Of a stretch of DNA of 63,760 nt, positions 44,939 through 53,578 are shown one piece after another (position 1 is the first letter of the stretch; each line of letters begins with the position of its first letter). The DNA is from Chitinophagaceae bacterium (GTDB lineage Bacteria > Bacteroidota > Bacteroidia > Chitinophagales > Chitinophagaceae), in the NCBI GenBank assembly GCA_016786745.1, contig JAEUVS010000053.1, forward strand, positions 1-63,760. The letters are read 5' to 3'. The position numbers and the translations under genes are program-made. The notes beneath the pieces were generated by a model that had not been told where the DNA came from, did not search any database, and was given only the letters and a program-made list of their open reading frames with translations.

Positions 44939-47329
44939 TTGAGTAATATTTCCAGGATTTCATTGGCCGTTTTCACGGCGTTTATCGTTTCCTGTAACAG
45001 TCAACCCGCGGTAAAAGAAGAAAACCAAACAGGCAATCAATGGCAAAAGTTGGGTCCCGGCGGTGGCGGTGCTACCTTTATTCCGACATTTTCGTATCAG
45101 TCGCCCGACAATTTCCTGATCAGGTGCGACATGACCGGCTCATATATCACAGACAACGGCGGCGCTTCGTATAGCCAGGTAAATTTTCCAAACGGCACTT
45201 CTGCATTTGCATTTGATCCGAACAACAAGAACACCATTTACATTGGCGCGTCGTTTCTTCACAGGTCGAAGGATGGCGGCAAAACATGGGAACAGGTATT
45301 TCCAAAACCTTCACAGGTAACGGGAGAGTCACATTTCAGCGACCATGCGTCGTATTCGGCAACGTCCTCGGACCCGCTGTATAGTAACGATGGCATTTCA
45401 TTCATAAAAATTGATCCTGCTGACAGCAAAAAGATTTTTATGGGCATGGGCGCTGCTTTCCTTTTTTCAATAGATGCGGGCGAAACATGGCAAAAAAAAG
45501 ACATTCCCGGGTCAATCATTTCCCTATATACAAATAGCGGAAATAAGGTTCATATTTTTACCAGCAATTCTATTTTCACTTTCGATAAAAATTCAAAGAC
45601 TCTTGAGCGCAATAATTTCCCGGCTGAAATGTCACCTGTATTTTCAGTTACTGCCGGTACATTGAAGGATTCTGATAAAATGATGATCTACGCGCTTCAT
45701 CACGATAAGAACAAACCTGTCGATGGCGAATTCGGTTACAGTGAAATCTGGATTTCTGATAATGCCGGAAAATCATGGAAAAAAGTAACAGACACAACTA
45801 TTATCAACAAAACATCTGGCATTAACCCAAGTTATTCAATGATCGCATGTAGCGAACGCGACGCAGGGCAGGCGTATGTGGTTTGTAACCGCTACGAGGA
45901 TAAAACCAACAATGGTTATAAATACTGGTATGGCGCATTGAAAACAAACGATGCCGGCGCATCCTGGAACTGGACATGGAAAGGCGGCGGTGGTTCCGGA
46001 AGGTATGGTGTGAAAGATGGAACAGGCGTTCAGAACCTCGAAGATGCCTGGGCAGAAAAAGCATTTGGCGGTGAATACATCCGGTTAATGGATGTTGGCG
46101 TTTACCCCAGCGATGGCAATACAGCTATCGTTACTGACTGGTATCGTACAATGAAAACTTCAGACGGCGGAAAAACATGGAAGCAGGTATATAGCCAGCC
46201 TCAGCAGGATGGCAGCTTTACCAGCAACGGTATGGATGTTACTTCTACTTATGGTGTACATTTTGATCCCTTCGACAGGAACCATATTGCCATCAGTTAT
46301 ACTGACATAGGATATCATCATTCATTTAACGGTGGCAAAAGTTGGATACGATCAACAGAAGGCGTTCCTTCGGAATGGGTTAATACCTGTTATTGGGTGG
46401 TGTTCGACCCGGAAGTGAAAAATAAAGTATGGTCGGTTTGGTCGGGTATTCACGATATTCCGCGTGGAAAGATGACGCGCAACCCCAACTGGAAAGAAAG
46501 AGCCCGTGGCGGTGTTTGCGTATCTGATGATGGTGGCAAAACATGGAAGCCAATGACCCAGGGAATTGGCGAAAATTCGCCAGCTACATCAATCGTTCTC
46601 GACAAAAAATCGCCTGTAAACAACAGAACCCTTTACGCGACTGTTTACAACAAAGGAGTTTTTAAATCTGTAGACGATGGAAAGTCGTGGACACTGAAGA
46701 ACAATGGAATTGATAGCAACGTCAGCGCTTTCGAAATTACCCTGGCCGACGATGGCCTATTGTATCTCACCGTAAGCGCTGTACCGCAACACAAAAATGG
46801 AAAGAAGGGAAGAGAGTTCTTTCCGGGAGCTGTGTATCGTTCGACAGATGGGGCGGAGTCATGGACGAAACTGAAGATCACCGATGGCTACCTGTTTCCT
46901 AATGGTATCGCCGTGGATCCTAAAAATCCGAAACGTATTTACCTCGGTTGCTGGTCGAACATTTCATTGAGTGATCTTGTTGGAGGTGATGTGGCCCGCA
47001 GCACCGGTGGCAACGATACATTGCCGATGCCTGGTGGAATATTTTTGTCGGAAGACGGTGGCGACAGTTGGAAGCAGATTTTCGAGGAAGATAAATATGT
47101 GTACGATGTTACGACTGATCCTCATCATGAAGGAAGGGTCTACTGCAACACTTTCAATGGAAGCGCATACAGAAGCGATGATTTCGGCGAAACATGGAAT
47201 AAATTAAAAGGTTACAACTTTCATTGGGGACACCGTGTAGTTGTGGATGAAAATAATCCTGAAAAGGTTTATCTCACCACGTTTGGCTCCAGTGTTTTGC
47301 ACGGTACACCCGATGTGGATCGGCAATAA
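44939..47329 (+). CDS. GH74/BNR-repeat lipoprotein (xyloglucanase-like propeller)
   Basis: A lipoprotein: the leader ends in FIVSCNSQ. At least ten Asp-box-like repeats of the type SxDGGxxW are visible, such as SKDGGKTWEQV, TSDGGKTWKQV, SDDGGKTWKPM and SEDGGDSWKQI. This is the pattern of the double seven-bladed GH74 fold (xyloglucanase-type) and of related VPS10/sialidase-like propellers. Catalytic Asp residues cannot be fixed from sequence alone. The frame is open from 44876 (TTG), but TTG 44939 starts the signal peptide and gives 796 residues. Xyloglucan or a related glycan is a sensible substrate. Confidence 0.78.
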   Translation: MSNISRISLAVFTAFIVSCNSQPAVKEENQTGNQWQKLGPGGGGATFIPTFSYQSPDNFLIRCDMTGSYITDNGGASYSQVNFPNGTSAFAFDPNNKNTIYIGASFLHRSKDGGKTWEQVFPKPSQVTGESHFSDHASYSATSSDPLYSNDGISFIKIDPADSKKIFMGMGAAFLFSIDAGETWQKKDIPGSIISLYTNSGNKVHIFTSNSIFTFDKNSKTLERNNFPAEMSPVFSVTAGTLKDSDKMMIYALHHDKNKPVDGEFGYSEIWISDNAGKSWKKVTDTTIINKTSGINPSYSMIACSERDAGQAYVVCNRYEDKTNNGYKYWYGALKTNDAGASWNWTWKGGGGSGRYGVKDGTGVQNLEDAWAEKAFGGEYIRLMDVGVYPSDGNTAIVTDWYRTMKTSDGGKTWKQVYSQPQQDGSFTSNGMDVTSTYGVHFDPFDRNHIAISYTDIGYHHSFNGGKSWIRSTEGVPSEWVNTCYWVVFDPEVKNKVWSVWSGIHDIPRGKMTRNPNWKERARGGVCVSDDGGKTWKPMTQGIGENSPATSIVLDKKSPVNNRTLYATVYNKGVFKSVDDGKSWTLKNNGIDSNVSAFEITLADDGLLYLTVSAVPQHKNGKKGREFFPGAVYRSTDGAESWTKLKITDGYLFPNGIAVDPKNPKRIYLGCWSNISLSDLVGGDVARSTGGNDTLPMPGGIFLSEDGGDSWKQIFEEDKYVYDVTTDPHHEGRVYCNTFNGSAYRSDDFGETWNKLKGYNFHWGHRVVVDENNPEKVYLTTFGSSVLHGTPDVDRQ

Positions 47330-47344
47330 ACATTAACTTGAATT

Positions 47345-48235
47345 ATGGCGATCAACATAAAAGACTTATATAAATGGTGCAGCATCCCTGCTGAAAAACT
47401 CGCTGGTCACGCCGGTCTGAAAATTCCGTTCAGGATGACTGCCAATTCCGAAGAAATGGGCGAGGTAATGGCGAGAGATTTTGTTGAAGAAATAAAATCA
47501 GCGTCCGGGGAACCGTTTCGTGCTATTGTTCCATGCGGACCCAAATGCTGGTATGCTCCCTTCGCGAGAATAGTGAACGAAGAAAAAGTGTCGCTCGCGA
47601 ATGTTACCATTTTTCATATGGATGAATGCCTGAACTGGCAGGGAAAGCTATTGCCCAAAAATCATCCGTACAATTTCCGGACGTTTATGGAAACGAATTT
47701 CTATGGTCCGATCAGTAAAGATCTTGCAGTGCCACTCAATCAACGATATTTTCCGGAGCCTTCTTCCATCGATCTCATTAAAAACGAGATCACGAAGTCG
47801 CCCGTTGATATTACACTGGGTGGATGGGGCCAGGATGGACACGTCGCGTACAACCAGGCACGAAGGCATCCTTTGAGTTCAATTTCAATTGATGAACTAC
47901 GCAATAGTGAATTCCGCATACAGGAGAACAACATAGATACAATCATTGCACTTGCACAACGGTCATTTGGCGCAGCTTACCAGTTTGTACCGCCTATGTC
48001 GATTACGCTCGGAATGAAAGAATGTCTTTCCGCAAAGAAAATAAGACTGTACAGCGACACAGGCGCATGGAAGCAGACTGCATTGCGTGTTGCGTTGTTT
48101 TCTGAAGAAACGGCAGAATATCCCATCACATTATTACAATCACATCCCGACGTATTGATTACTGCTACATTCGAAACCGCATCGCATCCCATTGCCGAAA
48201 ATCCTGATTGGGAATTTGAGGGAATAAATGCATGA
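47345..48235 (+). CDS. NagB-like sugar-phosphate deaminase/isomerase homologue
   Basis: Resembles glucosamine-6-phosphate deaminase: FHMDECLNW (Asp93) matches the NagB FNMDE block and GGWGQDGHVAYNQ (Asp164, His166) matches the GGIGVDGHIAFNE block. The glutamate that pairs with the catalytic histidine in NagB (Glu148 in E. coli) is Gln171 here. The protein may therefore be altered in mechanism or act as an isomerase or sensor. It overlaps the PIG-L gene by 8 bp. Bacteroidota also carry large proteins that join NagB and LmbE/PIG-L domains, so this looks like a split version of that pair. Confidence 0.8.
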   Translation: MAINIKDLYKWCSIPAEKLAGHAGLKIPFRMTANSEEMGEVMARDFVEEIKSASGEPFRAIVPCGPKCWYAPFARIVNEEKVSLANVTIFHMDECLNWQGKLLPKNHPYNFRTFMETNFYGPISKDLAVPLNQRYFPEPSSIDLIKNEITKSPVDITLGGWGQDGHVAYNQARRHPLSSISIDELRNSEFRIQENNIDTIIALAQRSFGAAYQFVPPMSITLGMKECLSAKKIRLYSDTGAWKQTALRVALFSEETAEYPITLLQSHPDVLITATFETASHPIAENPDWEFEGINA

Positions 48236-49079
48236 ATCATCCGTAAAAAGAATAATGGCACTCACTCAACATACAGATTTAATTCCGGAGTCAACTATCG
48301 TAATTTTTTCACCACACTTCGACGATGTGTTGTTCATGCTTGGCGGTTACATCAACGAGTTAAAAAAACAGTCTTTGATGCAAACGAAGAACTTTCATGT
48401 TATCATCATCTTTTCGCGCAGCAATTATCTTGCGGGTACGGGTGAGGGTAATTTCGATAGTAGTCCCGACCGGATAAAACTGGCAACCGGCAAGCGTTTG
48501 CTTGAGGACCAGGATTGCAACGACGAACTGTTTGGCCGATTTACTTATACATACGAGCTACTCGGGGAAAACGAATGTTTTACAAGGGGTAAAAGTTTTG
48601 CCGACAGCGAAATGGAATTTCCTCATGGCATGTACGCCGACTTTGATGAAGAGGATCATGCGATCTTCGAACGCATGAAAGCGAGAATTGAGGCATGGTC
48701 GGAGATTGACGATACGGCGCTTGTTTTTCCAACGGCCATCAAGGAACATATCGATCATTTCATTACAAGGGAGGCTGCAATTGAGGTGGCCAAAGAAGAT
48801 AAGCACAGCGCCACTTTTTATTTCCAGGAGGATAAGCCGTATGGTGGCATCGCGGATGCGGAAGAATTGTCGCGTCTCGATTCGTTCGTTACCGCAAACA
48901 AACTAAGGGGTCGCACATACACGTGCGACCCTGAAAGCGTGATTCAACTTGCCTTTAAACATTATGTCAGCCAGGTAGAAGAGGTTTACAAAACCGGTAT
49001 CAGAAGGCGTGCGCAAACGCTTCAACAGGAAATCAATGCCCCTCAGCCCTGCGACCGGATATATGTTTACCCTTCTTAA
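48228..49079 (+). CDS. PIG-L/LmbE-type deacetylase
   Basis: The N-terminal IVIFSPHFDDVLFMLGG carries the zinc ligands His30 and Asp33 with base Asp32; a second block, AIKEHIDHFIT, supplies His174/His177. The family removes N-acetyl groups from sugars such as GlcNAc derivatives. The canonical PHPDDE is here PHFDDV, a variant seen in other PIG-L members. It overlaps the NagB-like gene by 8 bp and ends the PUL. Together they point to de-N-acetylation and then aldose-ketose conversion of an amino sugar. The start at 48228 is possible; an internal ATG at residue 10 (48255) is an alternative. Confidence 0.83.
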   Translation: MHESSVKRIMALTQHTDLIPESTIVIFSPHFDDVLFMLGGYINELKKQSLMQTKNFHVIIIFSRSNYLAGTGEGNFDSSPDRIKLATGKRLLEDQDCNDELFGRFTYTYELLGENECFTRGKSFADSEMEFPHGMYADFDEEDHAIFERMKARIEAWSEIDDTALVFPTAIKEHIDHFITREAAIEVAKEDKHSATFYFQEDKPYGGIADAEELSRLDSFVTANKLRGRTYTCDPESVIQLAFKHYVSQVEEVYKTGIRRRAQTLQQEINAPQPCDRIYVYPS

Positions 49080-49447
49080 TTGCCTGCCGTCGCCGGGCTG
49101 ATCATAGTGGTTACTTCGGAAATTGAATTAGCTGGAAACCCACCTCTCTTTGCATGTTCCTTTATCAACTCCGGGTTCCTGGCTTTGTACACGCAATAAA
49201 TCTTATTGCCGGTAACATAGCTGTGAACCCACTGGATGTCGTGCATTTCCTTTAATACGCCGCACGATTTCTGGGAGATCTCTTTAAGATGCTCACCGGA
49301 GAATGCTCCCGCGCCGGGTATTTCTCTTTCGATTACATACGTCTTTAATTCATCTGAACCGGATTTAGCGCTTTGGGCAGATGCTGCGAAACTCATACCT
49401 AATACAACTATTGCAATAATAGAGGCTTGTTTAAATAACTTTTTCAT
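49076..49447 (-). CDS. Secreted DUF4242 (SCO4226-type) protein
   Basis: A cleavable signal peptide (MKKLFKQASIIAIVVLGMSF, ending SAQS) precedes a single DUF4242 domain with YVIEREIPGAG, VLKEMHDIQWVHSYV and KIYCVYKARNPELI. One characterised relative binds nickel; the role here is unknown. The stop overlaps the convergent PIG-L gene by 4 bp. Upstream is a regulator whose own N-terminus is a DUF4242 domain. Confidence 0.78.
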   Translation of the reverse strand: MKKLFKQASIIAIVVLGMSFAASAQSAKSGSDELKTYVIEREIPGAGAFSGEHLKEISQKSCGVLKEMHDIQWVHSYVTGNKIYCVYKARNPELIKEHAKRGGFPANSISEVTTMISPATAGN

Positions 49448-49466
49448 AAACGATTTTTTTATGTGC

Positions 49467-49545
49467 CAAAGATATCCCCGGCTGCAGGGGGGTGCCTATA
49501 ACAAATCGTTCAGAGAATGAAACGAATGATGATACAAATCGTTCA
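49467..49545 (-). promoter_or_regulatory. Promoter and direct-repeat activator sites before secreted DUF4242 gene
   Basis: Reading on the - strand, TATCTTTG (49467-49474) is a perfect TAnnTTTG -7 box about 20 bp before the start codon. Upstream, TGAACGATTTGT occurs twice (49501-49512 and 49534-49545), exactly 33 bp apart, with a weaker related element between. No good -33 box sits at normal spacing, which suits an activator. The AraC-type protein encoded just upstream is the obvious binder. Confidence 0.6.
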
Positions 49546-49563
49546 AAAGATGGTAAAATCTGT

Positions 49564-50679
49564 TCACGACTCAGTTGACTTATGCAGCAGGTCGATGTAG
49601 GTCATAGGCAGGAGACCATATTTTTTCCTGAAGCACTTCGTGAAATAGGAGGGACTTGTAAAACCGGAATTGAAGGTTACCTGTGAGATGGTTTGGCGTT
49701 GTTTCTTCATCATTTCCTTCGCTGCTTCCAACCTGAATTCTCTTAAAAGTATATTTGGTGAATAACCTGTAAGCGCAATAGTTTTCCTGTAAAGCTGCGA
49801 CCTGCTCATCGTCATCTCACGGCAATAGTCGTCTACATCAAACTCACTTTCCTGCCAGTTTTTTTCGAGTTGTTCGAACAGGCATTTTAGAAAATCTTCA
49901 TCCTGCGGGTTAAACGTAAAAAACCTGTTGCGGTTCTCCTGGTAAAATTCCCTCGACACGAGCTCTTTTACCGAGGAAGAAATGGCCACCTGGAGATTAT
50001 TAACGAGTTGGCAGAGGTTGAGCGCATAGCGGATCGTATCGCCGAAAAACTTACTGCTTTTCTCGATTGGTTCGCCGGAGTTAATGCCGATTTTCAAGCC
50101 TGTTGTACCGGCGTCTGATTGTGGTATCTCACGGAGTACAGAGATGGCACATTCCGCGGCTTTTGTGGCCGACGAAAAAGAAATGATAAAGCCAACACCG
50201 GCGTGTTCCGCTTCTCTTCCTCCGTGTTCCTTCGCTTTCTGCCTGATAATGCCGTTTTGTTTGCTGAGCAGTTCGTTGACCTGCAGCTTTCCATGTTTCT
50301 GTTCCAGTAAAACAGGATCGGTTACTCTCGTGGCGAGAAGAATTCTGTAAGATGGATCAGAAAAAACTTTCAGCCCGTCGGCGGTGATTTCTGCATTTTC
50401 GGGATCAAATATTCTTCCAAGGAAGGATTCAACGAGACTGCTGTTCACCTCGATAATTTTGCTCGGTAGTAGTCCGTGTGCTTTTCGGTGAAGGTCTTCA
50501 ACGGCTTGCTTACTGGGCCCTTCTATGAGGCAGAAAATGCTTTCCCGTTGTTCGTCGATCCAATAGGTCATACACTTGCAGCCATGATCTACCTGGTTTA
50601 GGAGGTCGAGTTCATGAGCCTGCGCCACTTCTTTGGCTTTTACGCCCGGCACAAGGTGAACGTCCATGAAAATAGGCAT
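49564..50679 (-). CDS. DUF4242 - pseudocyclase - AraC regulator fusion
   Basis: A three-part cytoplasmic regulator. Residues 1-80 match DUF4242 (IFMDVHLVPGVKAKEV). Residues about 110-240 follow a class III nucleotide-cyclase domain (KEHGGREAEHAGVGFIISF; LKIGINSGEP), but the metal aspartates appear lost: GVG replaces GDG and the TD motif is not preserved. Residues about 275-371 are a classical AraC/XylS double helix-turn-helix (MTMSRSQLYRKTIALTGYSP; SGFTSPSYFTKCFRKKYG). The layout suggests a sensor of the same ligand as the secreted DUF4242 protein, with a dead cyclase fold as signal relay. It follows the 50698-51009 gene with an 18-bp gap. Confidence 0.82.
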   Translation of the reverse strand: MPIFMDVHLVPGVKAKEVAQAHELDLLNQVDHGCKCMTYWIDEQRESIFCLIEGPSKQAVEDLHRKAHGLLPSKIIEVNSSLVESFLGRIFDPENAEITADGLKVFSDPSYRILLATRVTDPVLLEQKHGKLQVNELLSKQNGIIRQKAKEHGGREAEHAGVGFIISFSSATKAAECAISVLREIPQSDAGTTGLKIGINSGEPIEKSSKFFGDTIRYALNLCQLVNNLQVAISSSVKELVSREFYQENRNRFFTFNPQDEDFLKCLFEQLEKNWQESEFDVDDYCREMTMSRSQLYRKTIALTGYSPNILLREFRLEAAKEMMKKQRQTISQVTFNSGFTSPSYFTKCFRKKYGLLPMTYIDLLHKSTES

Positions 50680-50697
50680 AACCTGAAGATATGAAAA

Positions 50698-51009
50698 TCA
50701 AGCGTCGTAGGGCTTGTAAATTTCGGTGTAGGTGCCAAGGATATATGGCGCCTGTTTTTTGAAAAGTTCCTCATGACGGGTATCGGAAATAATGAGCGTC
50801 AACGCATCTTGCGCGGCTTTCAAAGTTTCGAACTCTGATTCCCAAACCAGTGTATTTGATGGCTCCCGGCCGGTAACCGGCAGGTATCGTTTTCCTTTAG
50901 GAAAGCCTGGTGCTTTCTTTTCAAGATCTACAAATAGTTTCTCCAGTTCCAGGTATTCTTTGGCGTTTTCCTGCCTGAATTGTTGCACGAAGCGAAGTTT
51001 ATAGCTCAT
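50698..51009 (-). CDS. Small ferredoxin-like (dimeric barrel) protein, unknown role
   Basis: A 103-residue protein without signal peptide; the pattern KLRFVQQFRQENAKEYLELE... TLVWESEFETLKAAQDALT suggests a dimeric alpha/beta barrel. It is probably co-transcribed with the DUF4242-AraC gene, so it may bind a related ligand. No catalytic residue is evident. Confidence 0.65.
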   Translation of the reverse strand: MSYKLRFVQQFRQENAKEYLELEKLFVDLEKKAPGFPKGKRYLPVTGREPSNTLVWESEFETLKAAQDALTLIISDTRHEELFKKQAPYILGTYTEIYKPYDA

Positions 51010-51054
51010 TGACCAATGTACGTTTTGTATGTAATTTACTAATCGAATATAATC

Positions 51055-51240
51055 TTATCCTGCTATCTTGCGGGATAGCCGCTCTTTGAACAATGCTGTA
51101 AGGATATGGTACTCAGATTCGGTCATGGAAGCCGCCGGCAGGGTATGACCGCAATGTACAAGTAGCCACGAATAGAAGCCGTCGTCATTTGACTTGAGCA
51201 GTACAACCCAAAAAAAGATTACCAAAACAATCATTGCCAC
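51055..51240 (-). CDS. Doubtful small frame, 61 aa
   Basis: The first part is hydrophobic (IVLVIFFWVVLL) and the last part (SMTESEYHILTALFKERLSR) is protein-like, but I find no family, no clear promoter and no start support. It could be a real small protein, a degraded remnant, or chance. Confidence 0.25.
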   Translation of the reverse strand: MAMIVLVIFFWVVLLKSNDDGFYSWLLVHCGHTLPAASMTESEYHILTALFKERLSRKIAG

Positions 51241-51267
51241 GACTGATCTTTGTTATAAAGGTATTAC

Positions 51268-51708
51268 ATGAAAAAAGCACCTCTATTATTTTTCTTATTA
51301 TTCCCCACTTTAATTATGGCCCAGTCAGATAAATTAGTGTCAACAGATTTTCTTCAATCGTTTGCCGAGGCATTCAATGCTCATGACATCGAAGCAATCA
51401 TGTCGCATATGGCCGACGACTGCATTTTTCAGGCATCTGCCGGCCCCGACGCCGATGGCGAAAAGTTTACCGGCAGGGAACAGGTTGCAAAAGCTTTTAA
51501 AGATGTATTTAAAAATTTCCCCGATGCAAAATGGAACAACCCTGTTCATTTTATTTCAGGAAACCGGGGACTTTCCGAATGGACATTCACAGGCACCAAA
51601 ACCGACGGAACCAAAGTAGAAGTGACCGGCTGCGATGTATTCCTGTTTAAGGATGGAAAAATTGCAGTAAAGAATTCTTATAGAAAAAACCGGATGCCAA
51701 AGCGTTAA
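51268..51708 (+). CDS. Secreted SnoaL/NTF2-like protein
   Basis: A signal peptide (about 1-19, ending IMAQ) is followed by one SnoaL-like cone fold: FLQSFAEAFNAHDIEAIMSHMADDC, FTGREQVAKAFKDVFKNFPD, and the closing DVFLFKDGKIAVKNSY. Members bind or act on small hydrophobic molecules; no catalytic claim can be made. It is convergent with the lipoprotein gene at 51705, overlapping by 4 bp. Confidence 0.8.
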   Translation: MKKAPLLFFLLFPTLIMAQSDKLVSTDFLQSFAEAFNAHDIEAIMSHMADDCIFQASAGPDADGEKFTGREQVAKAFKDVFKNFPDAKWNNPVHFISGNRGLSEWTFTGTKTDGTKVEVTGCDVFLFKDGKIAVKNSYRKNRMPKR

Positions 51709-53435
51709 TAACTTAATGCACCGTTCTCTTCGGCCTCATCGATGACCGTTGAGGTAGTACAATCCTTATTCACTACTACCGATGTGTAAGTGTATTTGCG
51801 CGTGTATTCAGCGTTATACGTGCTGTGATTTTCATTTACGGTGCCGGTTATCTCCCAATCCTGAACAACATGGTCACCCGTGTACCGGCACGTTGAACAA
51901 TGAGGCGCAGGCTGCGGAACGCAATCCAGCAGCTGTGGAGTGATATTGTTGTCTGCATGAATAAACAACGTCATCGTATTACCAACGAGCGAACCGTTTA
52001 CAGGTACTATCTGTTCGCCTGAGCCGAAATCAAATGAAATTGATCTTGCCGTGCCGGACACCTCACTTCCTTTAAATGTTAACCTGAATTCTATCGCCGC
52101 ACCAATGGTAGTGCCGGGCACCGCATGGAAAGCCTGGTACAGAAATGTGTCGGAAGGAACGTTGTTGCATTCTGTAATATTATCGCCATTCGCAGTATAG
52201 CAAAAATCTAATTGACTTTGATTGTTATAAAGATGAAACAAACGCGGTCCAACGTTTATGGCTCCTGTAGCATTTGAGGAAACCGTTGCAAGATAACTGA
52301 TATACGATTTCACCGATTCCGAGAAGCCGGGAAACAGTTCACTGTCATAACATCCGGACAATCCTGAAACGTTACTAGTAACAATTTTACTTGCCAGAAC
52401 ATAAATGGCATTAGATACTTCACTCAACGAGCCATCGAAGTCAGGCACTTCCAGTGGGTAGTCGTTAATCAACTGCTTTTTCACATCACTCATGCAATTC
52501 CCACCGCCAGTAAAAAATCTTTCGGCAATTGACCACGCTACATCAATCACATTAATTTTCGCTGCAAGCGCGTTTTCATCAGAATTATCGGATGCTGCTG
52601 TGTTTCCTGAACGAATCCTCAATTGAAAATTTCCATCTCCTTCAAGTTTAATCTCCTTACGGTCAGCAGACGAAAAAGGTAAATACATTCCTGAAACCGC
52701 CTGGCTCAGGGAAGGAGCCGAGCGAACGGTGCCATTGACAACAGTAAGTTCGCCCTGTAGGTTACCATCTTTATAAAGCCCCGCTACATAGGCATTAGCG
52801 GCGCCATTGTTTTGAATCGTGATCGTTCGCCCATTTCTTTGGATGATGAGTGGCGAAGTTGTATCGCCGACAGTACCGCCTGCCGACATCTTTTCAAAAG
52901 TCGCGAGCAACGCATCGTTCATTTTGGTGTTACTGCTGTCGGTAATAGGAATCCCCTGCGTAACAGCATTCTTTATTTCATTTTCAAGAGTGGCGAATTC
53001 AGTTGTACTGGAAATAAACTGAACTAAATTTTGACGTCCTTCGACGGTAAGACTCGACGCCAGCGGCGATGACATCAGCAATGCAAGCGCAGTTGAATGA
53101 GCACTGATGTCATAATCAGCAGATCCGCTACTGTAGTATTTTAACAGGTATGGTTTGTGATCGTCGCCGGTGACAAATGAAAAAGTATTGCGGACAGACG
53201 ACGTATCGATGGCAAATGTATCGCCTGACACTGTTGTATGAAACCTCCCGTTTGTAACGGTTAAGGACGTGCCGGCTAACACACTTCCTTCCGGTAATAT
53301 AATTTTAGCGGTAACAGGTGCGGCAGGAGGAAAGTTAGGATCAGGATCAGGCGCGGTGACCCGCATGTCGCCTTTCTGGCAACCGAATAAGGTCATAAGG
53401 AAAAGGAGAACACCTCCTAAGTGAATAGAACGCAT
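51705..53435 (-). CDS. Large lipoprotein of unknown function
   Basis: A lipobox LFGCQKG gives Cys19. The mature part begins with a carboxypeptidase-like Ig segment (KIILPEGSVLAGTSLTVTN), continues as a helical middle with Ser/Thr-rich stretches (about 110-210), and ends in a beta-rich, cysteine-containing region (VPQPAPHCSTCRYTG). I do not recognise a family. It stands alone on the - strand, convergent with the SnoaL-like gene. Confidence 0.7.
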   Translation of the reverse strand: MRSIHLGGVLLFLMTLFGCQKGDMRVTAPDPDPNFPPAAPVTAKIILPEGSVLAGTSLTVTNGRFHTTVSGDTFAIDTSSVRNTFSFVTGDDHKPYLLKYYSSGSADYDISAHSTALALLMSSPLASSLTVEGRQNLVQFISSTTEFATLENEIKNAVTQGIPITDSSNTKMNDALLATFEKMSAGGTVGDTTSPLIIQRNGRTITIQNNGAANAYVAGLYKDGNLQGELTVVNGTVRSAPSLSQAVSGMYLPFSSADRKEIKLEGDGNFQLRIRSGNTAASDNSDENALAAKINVIDVAWSIAERFFTGGGNCMSDVKKQLINDYPLEVPDFDGSLSEVSNAIYVLASKIVTSNVSGLSGCYDSELFPGFSESVKSYISYLATVSSNATGAINVGPRLFHLYNNQSQLDFCYTANGDNITECNNVPSDTFLYQAFHAVPGTTIGAAIEFRLTFKGSEVSGTARSISFDFGSGEQIVPVNGSLVGNTMTLFIHADNNITPQLLDCVPQPAPHCSTCRYTGDHVVQDWEITGTVNENHSTYNAEYTRKYTYTSVVVNKDCTTSTVIDEAEENGALSY

Positions 53436-53578
53436 TTAACCGCAATTGAAGCATCAACAAAAACCTACTATGAGGATTTACATGAGGAATAAAGGAACAC
53501 AGGTGCCTTCGTCAGGGTTTAAACGATGTGAGGCTCTAAAAGTATTAAAAAATCGATTAAAAACGCATTAATATACGG

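Noticed and set aside
51055..51240. 61-aa - strand frame as a firm gene
   Set aside because: No family and no start support; listed only at low confidence.
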